From Paenibacillus mangrovi (GTDB lineage Bacteria; Bacillota; Bacilli; Paenibacillales; Paenibacillaceae): a stretch of DNA of 64,000 nucleotides. The notes under the pieces are model-generated. The model made no database searches, was not told where the DNA came from, and saw nothing but the letters and a program-made list of their open reading frames with translations. Below are positions 13,575-22,354 of this stretch, piece by piece; the stretch's first letter is position 1; every line of letters starts with the position of its first letter. A program made the position numbers and the translations under genes. The stretch covers positions 248,001 through 312,000 of the forward strand of contig NZ_JALIRP010000003.1 in assembly GCF_022898935.1 (NCBI RefSeq). Direction: 5' to 3'.

Positions 13575-14456
13575 CTAATCGTTATCCCGGAACAGCCGCA
13601 GCTGCATCAGGGAAAGTATCATCATCACAATGAAGAAAAAGATCGAAATCGTCGAAGCATAACCCATGTTCAGGTTTTGGAAGCTCTCCTTATAAATCAG
13701 CATCACCGGTGTGGTCGTGGCCAGGTTCGGCCCGCCTTTGGTCAAAATGAACGGCTCTGTAAACAGCGAGAACGTTCCAAGCGTGGACAGTACGGTACAA
13801 AAAGCCAGCAGCCTTTTCATCATAGGCAGGGTGATGTACCAAAACGACTTGATGCCGCTGGCGCCGTCCACCTCAGCCGCTTCATACAGCGATTTCGAAA
13901 TGCTCTGCATGCCGCCGAGCAGCAAAATCATGTTGTACCCGGTCCACCGGAAAACAACGAGCACCGACACCGAAATCCGGGCCCACCACGGCGTTTCCAA
14001 AAACGGAATCGGCTCATGGATCACGCCTGCGTTCATCAGTACCTGATTGAGAATGCCCGTCGAGTTGAAAATCAGCAGAAACACAAACGAAATGGCGACG
14101 ACCGAGGTAATGTTCGGAATGAAAAACACGGTGCGGAAAAATCCGGTCCACTTCATCCAACTGCTGCTGAGGCAGGAAGCAAAGATCAGCGCAAGCAGCA
14201 GCATCACGGGGACATACAGCACGAATATGATGATGCTGTTAAGCAGCGACTGCCAGAACTCCCGGTTCGTCAGCAGCGTCTTGTAGTTGTCGAGCCCGAC
14301 GAACGTTTTCACTTCCTCGCCGTGCCAGTTCGTAAAGCTCAGGTAAATGGAGAATACAAAGGGTAAAAACACAAATACCACAAAGAGTATGAAAAACGGG
14401 GCGACAAACCGGTACGGTGCCGTTTTAAACTGCCATCTCCAGTAAAAATTTTGCAT
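13575..14456 (-). CDS. Carbohydrate ABC transporter permease (MalF/UgpA type)
   Basis: About 293 residues with six hydrophobic segments and an EAA loop (SKSLYEAAEVDGASGIKSFWYITLPMM). The ATG at 14456 (MQNFYWRWQF) has GGAGGAG six bases upstream, making it clearly better than a longer in-frame start. It follows the binding-protein gene by about 110 bases and is nearly fused to the second permease gene. It forms the heterodimeric membrane channel of the sugar importer. Confidence 0.9.
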   Translation of the reverse strand: MQNFYWRWQFKTAPYRFVAPFFILFVVFVFLPFVFSIYLSFTNWHGEEVKTFVGLDNYKTLLTNREFWQSLLNSIIIFVLYVPVMLLLALIFASCLSSSWMKWTGFFRTVFFIPNITSVVAISFVFLLIFNSTGILNQVLMNAGVIHEPIPFLETPWWARISVSVLVVFRWTGYNMILLLGGMQSISKSLYEAAEVDGASGIKSFWYITLPMMKRLLAFCTVLSTLGTFSLFTEPFILTKGGPNLATTTPVMLIYKESFQNLNMGYASTISIFFFIVMMILSLMQLRLFRDND

Positions 14457-14567
14457 CGGATCTCCTCCAGAAAGCGAAGCCTCCGCACCCCGGATCATGG
14501 CATGACCGGTGTTGTTCCCAAGGTACGGGCAGCTTCTGTATCTTTAAGCGCGCTGACTTATGATGGT

Positions 14568-15902
14568 CTATTTGCGTCCTGTCTTTTGCCGCAGCTCGGC
14601 AGCCGCTTTTTTGAACACGCTTTCAACAGATTTGTTATCCAGGAATATTTCGGCGAATGCGTTCGTAATCAGTTCGTTAGCAAGCGGATAATCCTTCGTA
14701 TAAGTGATCGGCGCCACATTCTTCACGGCATCGATGTACAGGGTACGGACCGGCTGGTCGTTGAAGTATGGAACCTTTTCTTTGAAGACATCGTCATTGT
14801 AGGTCGTTTCGAGGGACGGGAATAATCCGCCTTCCTTCATCATTTTTAACTGCGACTCTTCCTTGCCGAGCATGAATTCGATGAATTTCCACGCCTCTTC
14901 CGGATGCTTGGAGTTCTTGTTGATGGCCAGATTCGCTCCTCCGTCGATCGCACTGCTGTACTTGTCGTCTACCGACCATTTCGGCATCGGAACCACAGAC
15001 CATTTGCCGCTCGCATCCGGATCAATCAGCGTTGGCAGCAGTCCTTCGTACCAAGAGGCCCCTACGATCGTCGCTTCTTTATTTTGCTGGAAGGAGCTGT
15101 ACCAAGCGTCGCTCCAAGGCTTCACTTCGTATACGTAGCCGCTTTTCATAAGGTCGACAAAATACTGCGCTGTCTTGATGACTTCAGGATTGTCCAGCTG
15201 GACCGATCCGTCCTTGCCGAAAATCCACAGATCACGCTGCCACAGAATCTGCTGGAAGAATCCACCGTCGGTTTGAGATTTCGAATCCGCCAGCATCGCG
15301 ATACCGGTCTTCTCTTTCAGCTGCTTCGCAAAGCGCATATAGTCATCCCAGGTCTTCAGCTCGGCGGCCACATCTTCCGGCTTGTATGGAAGCCCGGCCT
15401 GCTTGAACAGATCATTGCGGTAGAACATGACCACCGGGCCGCTGTCCCATGGCATCGCGTAGATTTTGCCGTCTTTCGTGGCATCCGCCCACTTGTAGGC
15501 GTTCATTTTATCTTTATAAGGAGCTACCTTGTCCGTGATATCCAGCAAACCGCCGGTTTCGATCATCTGGGACAAACGCAGCGATTCAAGATTGACTACA
15601 TCAGGAACCTGGTCGCCGGAGCTGGCAGCAATCAGGAAGTTCTGGTAAACATCAGACTGTGCAAGCACATGCAGATCAACATCGATGTTCGGATACTGCT
15701 TTTTAAATTCCGGCATATTCAGATCGATGACAGTTTTGGCATCTTCCCAGATCCAAACGGTGATTTTCGTCTTCTCGCCGGCCGCATCCCCCTCTGCTTT
15801 GCCTCCGCTTTCGCCCGATTTGCCGGAGCATCCGGACAACACCAGCGTCAGCATGAGCACCGTGCATAATAGAGCCGCCGACATGCGTTTCATTGCGTTC
15901 AA
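14568..15902 (-). CDS. Sugar-binding lipoprotein of ABC transporter (family 1)
   Basis: 444 residues from a TTG start at 15902, which has AGGAGG at ideal spacing; the in-frame ATG three codons later is too far from that site. The signal peptide ends with the lipobox LVLSGC, so the protein is anchored outside the membrane by a diacylglyceryl cysteine. Downstream motifs such as ITVWIWEDAKTVIDLNMPEF and AMPWDSGPVVMFYRNDLFKQ are typical of SBP_bac_1 sugar receptors. Its promoter (15942-15970) overlaps a cre box. The adjacent lacZ suggests a beta-galactoside ligand. Confidence 0.9.
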   Translation of the reverse strand: MNAMKRMSAALLCTVLMLTLVLSGCSGKSGESGGKAEGDAAGEKTKITVWIWEDAKTVIDLNMPEFKKQYPNIDVDLHVLAQSDVYQNFLIAASSGDQVPDVVNLESLRLSQMIETGGLLDITDKVAPYKDKMNAYKWADATKDGKIYAMPWDSGPVVMFYRNDLFKQAGLPYKPEDVAAELKTWDDYMRFAKQLKEKTGIAMLADSKSQTDGGFFQQILWQRDLWIFGKDGSVQLDNPEVIKTAQYFVDLMKSGYVYEVKPWSDAWYSSFQQNKEATIVGASWYEGLLPTLIDPDASGKWSVVPMPKWSVDDKYSSAIDGGANLAINKNSKHPEEAWKFIEFMLGKEESQLKMMKEGGLFPSLETTYNDDVFKEKVPYFNDQPVRTLYIDAVKNVAPITYTKDYPLANELITNAFAEIFLDNKSVESVFKKAAAELRQKTGRK

Positions 15903-15941
15903 GCTGCCTTCCTCCTTTGTGTAACCTTAAGAATTTTCCCA

Positions 15942-15970
15942 AGTATAACAACAATGAAAGCGTTTCATAA
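15942..15970 (-). promoter_or_regulatory. Promoter of sugar-binding-protein operon with overlapping cre box
   Basis: On the minus strand, -35 TTATGA (15965-15970) and -10 TATACT (15942-15947) are separated by 17 bases. TGAAAGCGTTTCA at 15955-15967 is a near-ideal CcpA cre sequence overlapping the -35 edge and spacer, where CcpA binding would block RNA polymerase. The poor -35 suits activation by the YesN-type regulator. This predicts glucose repression of the operon. Confidence 0.65.
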
Positions 15971-15983
15971 CGGAAATTTGTCT

Positions 15984-17768
15984 TCAATTTGCTGTCAATT
16001 TGTTCGGTTCGGTGACAGACTCCCCATGGATCTCTTGGTGTGAACCGCTCTCTGACTCTGTTTTCGGCCAGCGGATCGTTATTGTCGTGCCTTCGCCTAT
16101 CTCCGACTGTAAGCGCATACCATACATTTCACCAAAATGGAGCTTGAATTTCTGGTCCACGTTATAGCATCCGAGCCCGCCTTCTCCCAGCCTTGCAGGG
16201 GTTTGCTTTTCCAGGAGCAGCGTTTCGAGCTTATCCGGTTCGATGCCGGCACCGTCATCTTCCAGCGTCAAAACGAGGTCCGCCCCCTCCTCCTTCACTT
16301 CAATGCGAATGGTGCCTTCTCCGTCTTCAAAGCCGTGGAAAAACGTGTTTTCGAGCAGCGGCTGCAGCGTCATGCGCGGAATCAGACAGAAGGCGATCGC
16401 CGGATCGCTGTCGATGCTGTATCTGAATACATCGCCGTAGCGAACCTCCTGGATTTTCAAATAATACTCTACGGTTTGAAGCTCCTTCTCCAGTGGAATC
16501 AGCTCCTCGGTGATGACCAAATTGCCCTCCAGCACCTTGATGAGATAGTGGATCATGTTCTGGATTTCCGCGTCGCTCTTAAGCCTAGCCTGCCACTGGA
16601 TCATATTCAGCGTGTTCAGCAGCAGATGCGGGTTGATCTGGTAGTGGAAGGCCTGCAGCTGGGCTTCTTTTTTAAGCTGTTCCTTGTGCTGTACCTCTTG
16701 AATGAGAAGACGGATCTTCTCCACCATCTTGTTGAAGCTGGCTCCGAGCCGCCCCAGCTCGTCCTCCGTATCCAATTCAATGCGGGACTGAAGCTGGCCG
16801 ATGCCGACAAGTTGCATTTTATTTTTCAGGGAAATAATCCTTCTCGTAATGCGTAAGGAGAATAAGTACGAAATCAGCAGCACGAACACAAAAGCCAGGA
16901 CAATCAAGGCAATCGTAAAATAGCGGATCATGATCGTCGAGCGGTACACCGGCTCATACGGCGTCCGGACCTCAATGCTCCATCCGCTGGATTCAATGCT
17001 CCGGTTCCATACGAGATCGTCGGCCTGCGCCTTAACCATGTTCGGGCTTTGGTAGATCAACCTTCCGTCCCGGTCACGGATCGTGATGAAGGAATGCAGG
17101 TTGTTTTCCAGTGTACCGAAGGTTTCCAGCAGCTTGGTGGCGTCCATCTCGACGACAATCCGGCTGTTTTGCAGGTATCCGTATTGGCTTTGCACAGGAA
17201 ATACCAGGCCAATAACCTGCTTCGGAATATTCAAATTGCGAGAAATGTAATAGCTGCTGTCATGCAGCCCCGTCCAGTATTCACCGCGGTAGTTATTCGG
17301 GATGGCCTGCCACCAAGACTGTTCCTTCAGCTCCTTCACATTAATCTGTGGAGACCCGAAGTAAACGTCCGTAGGCGTGATCAGGTAAATGCCCGAGGTT
17401 TCCTCCGTTTTATGGGCATCCAGAAAGCGGTTGAAGTTTTTCTGGCTGACATAGCTGGCGTAGTCCTTCGGTTCTTCCGGATGCAGCGTGCCGTTGATCG
17501 GATCCAGCAGGTAAGAGTAAATATAACGGGTCGTAGACTTCATCTGGCGTGAGTACAAGTCAAGCTGCGACTGCAGCTGGGTGATGCTCGACTGTCCGTA
17601 CTGGACCATCTGCGACTGGATTTCCTCCGTGGATTTTGAATATGACAAATACCCCAGAATCATCAGGGGCACGGCCGATGCGATAAAGAAAGACAAAAAC
17701 AGCTTGGCGCGCAGATTGCGCTTGAAATACCAATAAGCCCTCTTCCAAACGGGTGTCCGTGCGTTCAT
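15984..17768 (-). CDS. YesM-type sensor histidine kinase
   Basis: About 594 residues from the ATG at 17768 (MNARTPVWKRAYWYFKR). Order: first membrane helix near residues 24-44 (LFLSFFIASAVPLMILGYL), a large extracellular sensor domain, a second helix (ALIVLAFVFVLLISYLF), HAMP, the His_kinase domain with QINPHLLLNTLNMI, and a HATPase_c domain with DDGAGIEPD and GLGCYNV. Such kinases sense a sugar or a loaded binding protein and phosphorylate a YesN-type regulator, here likely the gene at 11446-12690. It lies 81 bases upstream of the binding-protein gene on the same strand. Confidence 0.9.
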   Translation of the reverse strand: MNARTPVWKRAYWYFKRNLRAKLFLSFFIASAVPLMILGYLSYSKSTEEIQSQMVQYGQSSITQLQSQLDLYSRQMKSTTRYIYSYLLDPINGTLHPEEPKDYASYVSQKNFNRFLDAHKTEETSGIYLITPTDVYFGSPQINVKELKEQSWWQAIPNNYRGEYWTGLHDSSYYISRNLNIPKQVIGLVFPVQSQYGYLQNSRIVVEMDATKLLETFGTLENNLHSFITIRDRDGRLIYQSPNMVKAQADDLVWNRSIESSGWSIEVRTPYEPVYRSTIMIRYFTIALIVLAFVFVLLISYLFSLRITRRIISLKNKMQLVGIGQLQSRIELDTEDELGRLGASFNKMVEKIRLLIQEVQHKEQLKKEAQLQAFHYQINPHLLLNTLNMIQWQARLKSDAEIQNMIHYLIKVLEGNLVITEELIPLEKELQTVEYYLKIQEVRYGDVFRYSIDSDPAIAFCLIPRMTLQPLLENTFFHGFEDGEGTIRIEVKEEGADLVLTLEDDGAGIEPDKLETLLLEKQTPARLGEGGLGCYNVDQKFKLHFGEMYGMRLQSEIGEGTTITIRWPKTESESGSHQEIHGESVTEPNKLTAN

Positions 17769-17877
17769 ACGGCAGCATCCTTTCCTTGAAGTCATTAGGC
17801 GTATGTATTCGATGGACGGTGCGAAGTTCCTTTTAGACGAAGGGATGTAAATAATTAGGATATGAGATTTGGACACG

Positions 17878-17914
17878 AAAAAAGCAGAAGATGAACAGTT
17901 CGTTCATCTTCTGC
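17878..17914 (-). terminator. Terminator after MerR-family gene
   Basis: GCAGAAGATGAAC / GTTCATCTTCTGC form a perfect 13-bp stem followed by six T on the minus strand. It separates the MerR gene from the kinase gene downstream. Confidence 0.85.
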
Positions 17915-17923
17915 CTGTATGCG

Positions 17924-18673
17924 TTACGCTTCAGCTTCGGCGTAAGACGCTGCTGCCGCGTTTAGATAATATGCCAGACCGGTCTGCTGACCTTCCAGCA
18001 TGCTCAGGTGAAAGTCATCCTGCAGGAAAAACGCCGTCTGCGCCACAAAATCCTTAGGCGTTATCTGATGACCATGCGCGTTCATAAACGCCAGATGATT
18101 ACGGATCAGCTGATGAATCCGGAGATCGTTATGTTTGATCCCACCTAGTAGCGAAGAAGTCATGTCCTTCATAAAAGCTGCCGCCTCCGCTGCCTGCTCG
18201 TTCATCTCCTGCACATCGAGAGGTTCATGCTCCATCTCCACACCGTAGCGCTCTTTGAGGTAATCGCTCTGCTCCTTCAGCGCCTCCCGCCATTCTTCCT
18301 CGCTCTCAAACCCGGCAAACATATCTTCACGGGCAAGCGGCTCTCCGCTCTCCAGACTGGCCTTCGTCTTCCTCAGAGTATCCATCACCTGCTCCAGCCT
18401 CCGCCGGCGCTGTTCCAGAAGCGTCTCCTGCTTCTGCAACATTGCCGTTCGATCCGGTTCATGGTCCAGCAACTGTCCGATCTGCTCCAACGAGAAATCG
18501 AACTCGCGGTAAAATAAAATGGCCTGCAGTCGTTCAAGCTCCTTCGTCCCGTATAAGCGGTAGCCCGCTTCGCTGATTTCTGCCGGCTGAAGCAGACCGA
18601 TTTTGTGGTAATGATGCAGTGTCTTGATTGTCACCTTGGATAATTCTGATACTTCCTTGACTGTGAATAGCAT
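17924..18673 (-). CDS. MerR-family regulator with TipAS-like effector domain
   Basis: About 249 residues. The N-terminal MerR helix-turn-helix and wing are clear (FTVKEVSELSKVTIKTLHHYHKIGLL, then AGYRLY), followed by a coiled-coil dimerisation helix (LLEQRRRRLEQVMDTLRKTKASL). The C-terminal half (AAAFMKDMTSSLLGG to the end) matches the TipAS antibiotic-recognition fold of TipAL, which binds thiopeptide-like drugs. The ATG at 18673 has AAGGGAG upstream. A promoter with a 19-base spacer lies immediately upstream, consistent with autoregulation. The ligand is unknown, and no separate target gene is adjacent on this strand. Confidence 0.85.
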   Translation of the reverse strand: MLFTVKEVSELSKVTIKTLHHYHKIGLLQPAEISEAGYRLYGTKELERLQAILFYREFDFSLEQIGQLLDHEPDRTAMLQKQETLLEQRRRRLEQVMDTLRKTKASLESGEPLAREDMFAGFESEEEWREALKEQSDYLKERYGVEMEHEPLDVQEMNEQAAEAAAFMKDMTSSLLGGIKHNDLRIHQLIRNHLAFMNAHGHQITPKDFVAQTAFFLQDDFHLSMLEGQQTGLAYYLNAAAASYAEAEA

Positions 18674-18699
18674 AATATGCTTCACTCCCTTCTGAGTGC

Positions 18700-18730
18700 A
18701 GTCTAAGGCCTTACCCAAGAGGAGAATCAA
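18700..18730 (-). promoter_or_regulatory. MerR-type promoter with 19-base spacer
   Basis: On the minus strand, -35 TTGATT (18725-18730) and -10 TAGACT (18700-18705) are 19 bases apart. That long spacer, containing TAAGGCCTTA overlapping the -10, is the signature of MerR-activated promoters, where the regulator untwists the DNA. It lies just before the MerR gene, suggesting self-activation by the inducer. Confidence 0.55.
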
Positions 18731-18772
18731 TAGGGGATTAGCAAAAAGCCATGTATCCCGTTTAGGCACCGA

Positions 18773-20617
18773 TTATTCTTCTACCACTGTACTGTTTTCC
18801 GGCTCATTCGGCTCCGGCTGTACATTCACTTTTGGCGCAGGTGCGCGGACGACCAACACGCTGGCTGATGTCGAGCTTCCCTTATATTTCGCATAGATTT
18901 TGGTTATTCCCGGCTTATGACCGATCAGATTTCCTTCCTCATCTACTTCGACGATGTCCGGAAGATCGCTGCTGAACGTAACCTGCTTCGTGATGTCCAC
19001 TTCCTTCTGGATGGAATAGTCATAGAAAGTGACCTTCAAGTCGAGCATCGAACCTTCAGCAAGCGAATACTCGTCCGAATCGAGCTTGATATAGCCGAAG
19101 ACGGGATTTAATTCGTCTGTATCTTCAGGGAGTACAGCAACGTTCAATCTGGCCGTGAAACCTTCGTAAGCTGCTTCGACATAAGATTTCCCTGGCTCAT
19201 GCCCCGTAATTCGGCCCAATGCATCGACATCCAGAATGGAGCTGTCCCCTGAGACGTAAACCGCTGCGCTAGACAAATCGCTTTTGGTCCCATCGGAATA
19301 AACCGCTTGAAGCACGGTAGAGACGCTTGTACCTGTTTTCAATTTCTTTTCCTTATCCGTAAACGTGATACCTGTCAGCGTTCGTTCGGCAGGCAATCTG
19401 TCCACCGAAGGTGTCAGCTTCATCAGCTGGAATTTCTTTATGTCTCCACGCTGTACGGTTCCCGGGAAAATAAAGCCGCCGTCAGGGGTTGCCGCCGCGG
19501 CTCCGACCATGTAGATCGGAGGCCCCTTAAACAATTCCCTACTGATAACCTCGCCGTTCACATCGACGGATAATACACCGTACTGAGTTTTCCGCTCCAG
19601 ACTGTTCCAAGAATAATGTTTTCCTAACATCGCATAGCCGTCATTTGTTCGGACCAGACGATTATACAATTCGGAATTCGTACCATCGCGATAAGTTTTT
19701 TCCCATTTGACCTGTCCGCTCAGGTCTATCTTGGTAAGCACCATCACACCATTACCGTCGATGCTCTTTCGGCTTAGGATCATATAACCTCCATCTTCCG
19801 AAGCAATAACCGAATAGGCTGTCCATCCGCTACCCGGATCGACGGATTGTTTCGACCAGAGCATCTTGCCTTGGTCATCAATCTTCATGATCAGCATCGC
19901 ATCGAGTTCTTTCGATTCATATTCCACCATGCCTGCGTGGCCGACAGCGATATATCCGCCGTCACTCGCGGAAATAAGATCGGTTAGATAGTCACTGCCC
20001 GAAAAAGGGTATTTGTTATACCACAGCTTCTCTCCGTTTTTATCGATCTTTAAAATATAAGCTTGATCATAGGCAACCCAGCTTATGATCCCTTCTCCGG
20101 CAATCAAAAAGCCGTCGTCCGTTTCGACAATAGCTTTGGGGGTACTATTAATTCCATCATCCTCCAGTACCTTTTCCCATAACACATTGCCTGATGAATC
20201 CAGTCGGATCATGTACAGTTGGTCCTTCGGTTCGCCTTCTGCAGTCGAATTTCCCGCAACGAGGTATCCGCCGTCTTTCGCCTCAATAGCCCGGTATGCC
20301 GTATTGCGCGTAGAATTATTCTTGAGCTTCCGTTCCCATTCCACCTGACCTTCGGTATCCAGCTTCAAAACATAGGCCTTTTGATACGGATACCCGGACG
20401 CCTTGTCAGCATCGTAAATACTTCCTACGGCTAAATACCCGCCATCAGAAGTCGGGATCACTCCCTCCCCTTCGGATTTGCTCCCGTAATCCCTGGACCA
20501 TTCGACAGCTGACTGTGCCTCCTCGGCAGCCACGTGGCTAAATCCAGGCAGAAGCCCAAACATCAGCAGCAATCCGGCAATACATGCAGTCAATAATCGC
20601 GAAAAAATTCTTACCAC
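18773..20617 (-). CDS. Secreted repeat protein with two BIG2 domains
   Basis: About 614 residues. The GTG at 20617 is preferred because AGGAG lies seven bases upstream; the ATG at 20623 is too close to it. A signal peptide (LLTACIAGLLLMFGLLPGFSHVAA) is followed by six or seven repeats containing 'DGGYLAVG' or 'DGGYMILS' and 'KxDxxGxxxWxK', a beta-propeller-like array of about 50-residue units. Two Ig-like BIG2 domains follow (GITFTDKEKKLKTG with GRITGHEPG, and YIKLDSDEYSLAEG with GNLIGHKPG). No LPXTG motif, SLH domain or transmembrane anchor is seen. It is probably an extracellular or wall-associated protein of unknown function. Confidence 0.8.
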   Translation of the reverse strand: MVRIFSRLLTACIAGLLLMFGLLPGFSHVAAEEAQSAVEWSRDYGSKSEGEGVIPTSDGGYLAVGSIYDADKASGYPYQKAYVLKLDTEGQVEWERKLKNNSTRNTAYRAIEAKDGGYLVAGNSTAEGEPKDQLYMIRLDSSGNVLWEKVLEDDGINSTPKAIVETDDGFLIAGEGIISWVAYDQAYILKIDKNGEKLWYNKYPFSGSDYLTDLISASDGGYIAVGHAGMVEYESKELDAMLIMKIDDQGKMLWSKQSVDPGSGWTAYSVIASEDGGYMILSRKSIDGNGVMVLTKIDLSGQVKWEKTYRDGTNSELYNRLVRTNDGYAMLGKHYSWNSLERKTQYGVLSVDVNGEVISRELFKGPPIYMVGAAAATPDGGFIFPGTVQRGDIKKFQLMKLTPSVDRLPAERTLTGITFTDKEKKLKTGTSVSTVLQAVYSDGTKSDLSSAAVYVSGDSSILDVDALGRITGHEPGKSYVEAAYEGFTARLNVAVLPEDTDELNPVFGYIKLDSDEYSLAEGSMLDLKVTFYDYSIQKEVDITKQVTFSSDLPDIVEVDEEGNLIGHKPGITKIYAKYKGSSTSASVLVVRAPAPKVNVQPEPNEPENSTVVEE

Positions 20618-20794
20618 AAGCATTCTCCTTTCAAAGATGTCATTTTTATTTTGAGAATTTGGCAAAATCCTCAATTAATTTAATTATTCATTTGATCCCC
20701 CGGAGTTTGTATCCCACAAATTTCATAATTACCCACTACAAAGGAACTGTTTTCCATAAATGGATAATAAGCAAAAAAAACAGCGATGTCACGA

Positions 20795-20823
20795 CAAAAA
20801 AGCGCCCTCGATCCCGAAGACGC
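20795..20823 (-). terminator. Terminator of peptide-resistance ABC operon
   Basis: On the minus strand, GCGTCTTC and GAGGGCGC form an eight-pair stem including two G-T pairs around a six-base loop, followed by TTTTTT. It lies about 70 bases after the last permease gene. A second small hairpin, CCGCC-ATAA-GGCGG, lies just before it (near 20842-20855). Confidence 0.65.
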
Positions 20824-20890
20824 CCTTTGCTATGGCTCTCCCGCCTTATGGCGGATTCCAACCGTTTTTTATGCAATTTTCTCGTAAACC

Positions 20891-21634
20891 CTAGACTTCT
20901 TTCATTTTGAAATAAACCCAGCCAAAGATAAAGAAAACGATAAAGCTGCCCAGAACAGTAATCATCAAGCTTTCAAACGGCAAATTCAATGCTCCGAATC
21001 CTCCGCCGTCCAGTTGGTTCCCCGGAAGAGTAGCCAATAGCGGCTGAGCCCATGGATAATAAGGGCCGTACGTGCTGGAGTTTACGACTAGAATATTCGG
21101 AATCGTAAACGTAACATTCAGCGCCAGCGGCGCAGCAAAGCTGCTCCACATCATGGATACGGCCAGCTGCAATGCGGCCAGCGGGAGGCAGGCAACCCAG
21201 CCCCCCAAGATGCTCCGCAGAAAGATATCCCATTCCACCGGAGCGTGGATTCCCTTGATCCAGCCTACCAAAAATACCGATCCTGCCAGCAGCAGCTGGG
21301 TAATCGCCAGCATGACGATTACGACGGTATATTTGGCAAAATATACGCCTGTACGTGTAACAGGCAGCACGAGCAGCTGCTTCCATCCACCGCCGTTATG
21401 CTCATAACGGCATATAATAGCAGCGAAGATCCCCGACATGATCGGCATAAACAACATGGCATGCATCATGCTCATGATCATCAGCAGCGTGCTCCAAGGC
21501 ATAGGCGCTCCTTCGATATTAGATAGCAGCCCGGACAAGATCGCAATCAGCGGACTGACGAGCATGAGGAGAACGATATAGGAACGCGACATTTTGAGCC
21601 GCTCGGCAGACAATACTTTGAAGTATCCCCCCAT
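20891..21634 (-). CDS. ABC-2-type permease, LanG/MutG-like
   Basis: 247 residues with six hydrophobic segments, starting MGGYFKVLSAERLKMSRSYIVLLMLVSPL. The N-terminal pattern of a short cytoplasmic stretch with 'ERLK' followed by a long helix is typical of ABC-2 permeases of the lantibiotic-immunity (LanEFG, BcrB) class. Its ATG abuts the stop codon of the preceding permease gene (TAAATG). With the partner permease and ATPase it would move a membrane-active peptide or antibiotic away from the membrane; the substrate is unknown. Confidence 0.8.
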   Translation of the reverse strand: MGGYFKVLSAERLKMSRSYIVLLMLVSPLIAILSGLLSNIEGAPMPWSTLLMIMSMMHAMLFMPIMSGIFAAIICRYEHNGGGWKQLLVLPVTRTGVYFAKYTVVIVMLAITQLLLAGSVFLVGWIKGIHAPVEWDIFLRSILGGWVACLPLAALQLAVSMMWSSFAAPLALNVTFTIPNILVVNSSTYGPYYPWAQPLLATLPGNQLDGGGFGALNLPFESLMITVLGSFIVFFIFGWVYFKMKEV

Positions 21635-22354
21635 TTAGTCCACATCCTTTCTGACAAAATGGCCTGTCCCCAGCAAATAGATGAAGATGAACAGGATAAT
21701 CCCCGATGCTACCGGCATCGCCGGCTTGGCATAGTAAGCGAGAAACGGCCATGCCAGCGGCAGGATCTCCGGATAATTTGGGGCAAACATCGTCAAGATG
21801 GCGAAAGTAATGCCGATCATAATCGGCAGAGCCTGATTCTTGAAGGTCAAAGAGAGATACAGCTGCAGGGCAAGCATTGGCAGAGCCCCAAGATACGGGA
21901 GGAACGACAGCTTCAAAATTTTCAGGTACGGAATATGCTCCGCGCCGAAACCCAAAGCTAGTCCGAGTCCGATTGTTCCGGCAAACAGCAGCAGACATGC
22001 AGCCGTCAAAGCGATCACGCCAACCAAATATTTGGAAGTAAAAACGGTGACTCTGGAAATCGGCAGCGCCAGCAGCTGTTTCCATGAGTTGTTTAAATGC
22101 TCCACATTGGCAATCTGCGACGCGATCAGCGTTGCACCAAGCACCAGCGCAATCGGTACGAACGAGAAGGTTTCCCGGATCAGGCCTGCCCACTCATCTC
22201 CTTTATACACCTTCCCTACGAGATAATCATAACGAAGTCCAAAGTTCAAAGCCTGCATGGCAACCAATCCAAGTGACCCTAGGAAAACGAGAAACCATAT
22301 GCCTCTCCGGCGTATTTTCAGAAAATCCGCCGACAAAGCCCTTAAGAGCATCAC
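21635..22354 (-). CDS. ABC-2-type permease, LanE/MutE-like
   Basis: 239 residues with six hydrophobic segments, starting MMLLRALSADFLKIRRRGIWFLVFLGSLG. The segment 'LNNSWKQLLALPISR' resembles 'GGGWKQLLVLPVTR' in the next permease; the two are distant paralogues forming a heterodimer, as in LanEG. The start overlaps the ATPase stop by four bases (ATGA), indicating translational coupling. Confidence 0.8.
   Translation of the reverse strand: MMLLRALSADFLKIRRRGIWFLVFLGSLGLVAMQALNFGLRYDYLVGKVYKGDEWAGLIRETFSFVPIALVLGATLIASQIANVEHLNNSWKQLLALPISRVTVFTSKYLVGVIALTAACLLLFAGTIGLGLALGFGAEHIPYLKILKLSFLPYLGALPMLALQLYLSLTFKNQALPIMIGITFAILTMFAPNYPEILPLAWPFLAYYAKPAMPVASGIILFIFIYLLGTGHFVRKDVD

Noticed and set aside
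14904..15869. 321-codon plus-strand open frame
   Set aside because: Antisense to the sugar-binding lipoprotein gene; arises from GC-biased third positions.
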